Below, one piece after another: positions 61,261 to 64,000 of a stretch of 64,000 nt of DNA. The DNA comes from Zobellia uliginosa. GTDB lineage: Bacteria; Bacteroidota; Bacteroidia; Flavobacteriales; Flavobacteriaceae. Numbering within the stretch: position 1 is the first letter of the stretch; each line of letters starts with the position of its first letter. Both the position numbers and the translations under genes were made by a program. The notes below the pieces were generated by a model. That model had not been told where the DNA came from and did no database searches. It worked only from the letters and a program-made list of their open reading frames with translations. The DNA is taken from positions 434,001-498,000 of the forward strand of contig NZ_FTOB01000004.1 in the NCBI RefSeq assembly GCF_900156625.1, in the 5' to 3' direction.

Positions 61261-61617
61261 GTGTGCCCAGTATGGGCATCTTTTACGCTACAGAAATGTA
61301 GTTAATTAATCTAGAGGGTGCAAGTCCCTTATGGGCAGGGGTAACGCCTTGAACCATTAGTAAGTCGCAAGGGTGGTAACCGCGAGGTTACATCTGAAGA
61401 AAGCGAGTTTTCATTAATTGGGGGACCGATTTCCAAGAAAATTTGTAGCCTATTCTAAAGTATGGAATAGTTTCAATTGTTGTAAAGAACGATGGGAAAG
61501 ATGGATTGCGAACCGCCGTATACGGCCCGTTCCGCACCGGCTGCGGGAAGACCCGTATGGCAGGTGGTGTGAGAGGCGCAGTCCGTCCCTAATTAGGGGC
61601 GGACCCGTCTACTCGAT
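61261..61617 (+). ncRNA. truncated group II intron RNA (ORF-less relic)
   Basis: The 5' end GTGTGCCCAGTATGGGC matches the GUGYG boundary of bacterial group II introns; GAGGGTGCAAGTCCC and GAACCATTAGTAAGTCGCAAGGGTGGTAACCGCGAGGTTAC fit domain I. GAACCGCCGTATACGG...GGTGGTGTGAGAGG is domain V (with an extra internal hairpin), and GTCCGTCCCTAATTAGGGGCGGAC...CTACTCGAT is domain VI and the 3' end. Domains II-IV, including the reverse transcriptase ORF, are missing. At about 357 nt it is far shorter than a full intron. It lies 14 bp beyond the stop of the second abiEii gene. Confidence 0.8.
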
Positions 61618-61630
61618 TGTGCGTTCGTCT

Positions 61631-62617
61631 TTATTTGTTTTCCAATTTGATATTCCAATCAATCGTTTTTATTCTTTCCTGAATGAGGATTAAAGTATTT
61701 AATAATTCTGTTTCATCTGGAAAAGAACCATAAACCAAGTTCTTAAAGTCTGACTCATATACGATTTTCAAATCAGTCCACACTTTTGCTGGGTTTTCAA
61801 ATATTAATGAATTAATAGGATGATTTTTCAGCCATTCATTGTTGTTTTTAAAGCTAGCTACATCATCTTGTGCAACTTTTAATAGCATAATGTCAAATTC
61901 TTTTGATTTAAAATAGGTAAGCAGTTCTTTTACAGAAAGAAGTTGGTTTAGGTCATATACGTGTCTAATTTTATTCTTTAAATCTGTAATTGGGTTTTCT
62001 CCATATGAGAACCGAACTAAACTCATAATTTTTTCACAAATAGTTCTACTTGGTTCTAAAACAAGTACATTGAATGGTAATAAATTTTGTTCTTTAGCGA
62101 TTTCACGTTGTTCATTGTTCATCATCATTTCACCTATAAAAGAGCAAACACTTTTAGTTATATGGGGTTCAAAGTATCCAAGCCAAGTAGCTTCCACCAC
62201 AATAGCATCTCTTATTTGACCATAATCTCCTTTAAATTCTTTGTTGTATGAGTGTGCTGTTTTACGATTCATTCCCATTTTGTGAGTTAAACCTGCTATT
62301 TCTATTTCTGGCAGTACATTGCTCACTACATTACTAATTGTTCTTATTTTAGTGGTAAGTTTATTATTTGATTCTCCCTCTCTTCTTAAGACAACTAGGT
62401 CAATGTCTTCTGAAAATCTTTCAATTATGTTGTAACATTTAGATAATGCTGTTCCACCTTTGAAAACTGTATCACTACCAATTTTATCATTGAATATTGT
62501 AAAAAGTGCATATGTCACCCAATAGTCTTTTTCTACAAATATTGCGGGTATTTGCATTTGGTCAGATGTAAACTGTATAGCTTGTCTAAATAGCTTTTTG
62601 TCTAGATGAAGTTTCAT
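61631..62617 (-). CDS. abiEii: AbiEii-type nucleotidyltransferase toxin 2
   Basis: A 328-residue paralogue of the toxin at 56759, with GGTALSK (54-60) and ERFSEDIDL (66-74) at the same positions and ICEKIMSLVRFS near 197. Its start overlaps the antitoxin stop by ATGA, as in copy 1. It is intact. Having two diverged but similar toxins 4 kb apart implies either cross-talk or insulated specificity. Confidence 0.9.
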   Translation of the reverse strand: MKLHLDKKLFRQAIQFTSDQMQIPAIFVEKDYWVTYALFTIFNDKIGSDTVFKGGTALSKCYNIIERFSEDIDLVVLRREGESNNKLTTKIRTISNVVSNVLPEIEIAGLTHKMGMNRKTAHSYNKEFKGDYGQIRDAIVVEATWLGYFEPHITKSVCSFIGEMMMNNEQREIAKEQNLLPFNVLVLEPSRTICEKIMSLVRFSYGENPITDLKNKIRHVYDLNQLLSVKELLTYFKSKEFDIMLLKVAQDDVASFKNNNEWLKNHPINSLIFENPAKVWTDLKIVYESDFKNLVYGSFPDETELLNTLILIQERIKTIDWNIKLENK

Positions 62618-63339
62618 ATGATATTCCAGTTAGAAGCTTTAGTTAATACTTTTTTTACACCAGGGATCTCATATTTAGTAATTGGATTTAGGGATTCTTT
62701 CAAGCTAATCGTTATTGATTTATTTTGTATTTCATCTAATAATGCACCTAATAAAGCTCTTGTAGATGGTGGATACTTTAAAGACAGTCGTATTAATTCT
62801 TTTTTATCATCTAAACTTAATTTTCTAATTATTTCCAAAAACCTTAAACAAGATGTTTCTATGGTAGTGTCGGGTATTTTCTTTACATACTTAATTGAAT
62901 CTAGAATCCGTAATAGAGGAATATTTTTTTTGGTAATTATATTTTTTTGTTTGATAAATGATATCGTGTAACGCTCTCGTTTGAATTTAGGACGTGTTTG
63001 ATTTTTTCCTATTTGTATTATATTACTAACTTGAGTTGTTAATCCTAGCTTATTATATATGCTATAGCCGGTTAGGTACCCAACCACTTTTCCATCTTCA
63101 TTTATTAAGTCTTTAACTATTTGTTCTTGACTAGGTTGAAGAGTACCGAAAGGGGTTTTTTCAGGCTTGAAGTACTTTCCTTTTGATAGTTTTTCAATTT
63201 TGCCTGAATTTACCATACGATTTAAGGCTTTGATAATAGCTTCTTTTTTGTTCACATCAATATCAAAGTCCTCATAGGTGAAGATATATCCTTTTGGTAA
63301 TCGGTCTATCGTATTTCTAATATATTCAGTTACTTTCAA
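62614..63339 (-). CDS. abiEi: AbiEi-type antitoxin/regulator 2 (DUF6088)
   Basis: A 241-residue paralogue of copy 1. The probable start is TTG 63339 (VTEYIRNTIDRLPKGYIFTYEDF aligns with ITQKIEKRINKIKEGTTFKYQQL); an upstream TTG at 63357 lies inside the -7 box TAGATTTG. The same GFFTKPEK-like to FKPEKTPFGTLQPSQEQIVKDLI region and YSIYNKLGLTTQVSNIIQIG segment are conserved. It is preceded by an inverted repeat unrelated in sequence to that of copy 1. Confidence 0.85.
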   Translation of the reverse strand: MKVTEYIRNTIDRLPKGYIFTYEDFDIDVNKKEAIIKALNRMVNSGKIEKLSKGKYFKPEKTPFGTLQPSQEQIVKDLINEDGKVVGYLTGYSIYNKLGLTTQVSNIIQIGKNQTRPKFKRERYTISFIKQKNIITKKNIPLLRILDSIKYVKKIPDTTIETSCLRFLEIIRKLSLDDKKELIRLSLKYPPSTRALLGALLDEIQNKSITISLKESLNPITKYEIPGVKKVLTKASNWNII

Positions 63340-63354
63340 AGTTTTTTGTTTATT

Positions 63355-63398
63355 CAAATCTAATAAAAATGTCCAGTTTTTTAACTAATAAACTGGAC
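63355..63398 (-). promoter_or_regulatory. abiE-2 promoter and inverted-repeat operator
   Basis: Minus-strand -7 box TAGATTTG (complement of 63355-63362). GTCCAGTTT (63371-63379) and AAACTGGAC (63390-63398) are perfect 9-bp arms with a 10-nt spacer. The arms differ completely from those of abiE-1. Confidence 0.7.
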
Positions 63399-63685
63399 AA
63401 AAAAATAATTTATTTGGAAAGTAACACCTTCCTTTTTTTATTTATTGATTTTCAGAGTGCTATTTTTAGATGACGCCCAAAGTCAGTCTGTCTCAAAACC
63501 ACCTTTGATTTTGAATACATACGCAATTTGTGATATACGGCCTATCGGCCTGAAAGAAGGTTGGATTTTCATAAATATCCTTCTTTTTAATACCTGTGAT
63601 ATAGCACCTTTATGAGGCTTATATGAATTCGTTCCGTGGAGAATCAACGGCTTGAGCAAGGGTTACTGTTGTTATATGCTGGATT
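63399..63685. other. AT-rich intergenic region
   Basis: No gene is supported. A weak hairpin GAAGG...CCTTC near 63555-63585 followed by T-rich sequence may be a terminator of the plus strand. A string resembling transposon ends (CAGTCTGTCTCAAAA) is present but has no partner. Confidence 0.4.
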
Positions 63686-64000
63686 TTAATCGTTCGTATT
63701 TAGGTTAGCAATCAATTCTTCTAAACCATTAACAATTTGATCATACTTTTGTCGGTTATAATTTTCAAGTGAATTAATTACTAGTACCGCATAATTATTC
63801 AGCAATCGTGTTTGTTCAGGATTTATAAACCGGTATAGTGAAAGACTTTGATTATTAATGGCTATTTGTTCAAGCCAATTCTTCATTAGCTCATTCTCAA
63901 AGTGTTCAGCATTATTTTTCATCTCTATTAAAATTTCCTTCAGCATATTGACATAATAAGGTAATGCTTGATCTTTATTAAGCCGGATAAGCGTTTGAGG
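63686..64000 (-). CDS. hypothetical helical protein (5' end outside window)
   Basis: The frame runs from the window edge (PQTLIRLNKDQALPYYVNML...) to a stop at 63686, so at least 104 residues of the C-terminus are visible and the start is missing. The internal ATG at 63946 is not necessarily the start. The sequence is helical and acidic, without recognised motifs. Confidence 0.5.
   Translation of the reverse strand, partial: PQTLIRLNKDQALPYYVNMLKEILIEMKNNAEHFENELMKNWLEQIAINNQSLSLYRFINPEQTRLLNNYAVLVINSLENYNRQKYDQIVNGLEELIANLNTND

Noticed and set aside
61418-61693. Plus-strand 91-residue ORF
   Set aside because: Runs through structured domains of the group II intron relic and into abiEii-2 on the other strand; it is not a reverse transcriptase.
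63480-63510. Sequence resembling an insertion-sequence end (CAGTCTGTCTCAAAA)
   Set aside because: No transposase, no partner inverted repeat and no target duplication were found.

Overview
The window looks like chromosomal DNA of a marine flavobacterium (Bacteroidota), most like Zobellia. The evidence is a SusC/SusD pair inside a complete alginate locus, two red-algal galactan hydrolase genes with type IX secretion (T9SS) sorting domains, and repeated Bacteroidota -7 promoter boxes (TAnnTTTG). The alginate gene order resembles what I recall for Z. galactanivorans. No rRNA, tRNA or CRISPR array was seen.

Layout. 1-11.1 kb: mostly housekeeping and stress genes (NamZ-type muramidase, FtsX-type permease, PLP cysteine synthase, Crp- and TetR-type regulators, SDR, di-haem peroxidase, SulP transporter, persulfide-dioxygenase-like protein). 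11.1-14.5 kb: a secreted GH16 galactanase gene lying between an intact locus and a decayed direct duplicate of that locus. 14.6-22.5 kb: three tiny membrane proteins, two of them behind identical FNR-like boxes, then an exonuclease-GIY-YIG protein, a GH3-type amide synthetase, envelope proteins and small stress proteins. 22.6-42 kb: the alginate locus. 42-48.7 kb: a two-component system with PepSY-like and DUF2490 genes, an amidohydrolase and an M28 peptidase. 49-53 kb: GH86 galactanase, a telomere-like CCCCAA repeat, and a two-gene locus of unknown function. 53-54.8 kb: a second sugar-acid kinase pair. 55-64 kb: an accessory island with two AbiE-type toxin-antitoxin pairs, gene fragments and a group II intron relic.

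How it works together. Alginate would be cut by the PL7 lyase, imported through SusC/SusD, and reduced to monomers by PL17. KdgF would linearise the unsaturated uronate, an SDR would reduce it to KDG, and KdgK would phosphorylate it. The MFS carrier would move monomers inward. A GntR/FCD repressor (apparently AusR) sits in the middle. Its likely operator, TTGGTTAACCAA repeated at an exact 13-bp pitch, occurs in front of the regulator gene, susC, the divergent PL17/TIM-barrel pair and the divergent gluconokinase-like/kdgK2 pair, and nowhere else that I found. No canonical KDPG aldolase gene is present; an RraA-family gene under the same operator is a candidate for an unassigned catabolic step.

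The most interesting items are the 13-bp operator code, the SGRPNP/Cys-peptidase gene pair at 51.6-52.9 kb, the two AbiE loci with unrelated inverted-repeat operators, the Nramp-fold transporter without metal ligands in the alginate operon, and the duplication flanking the GH16 gene. All identity statements were made by eye.
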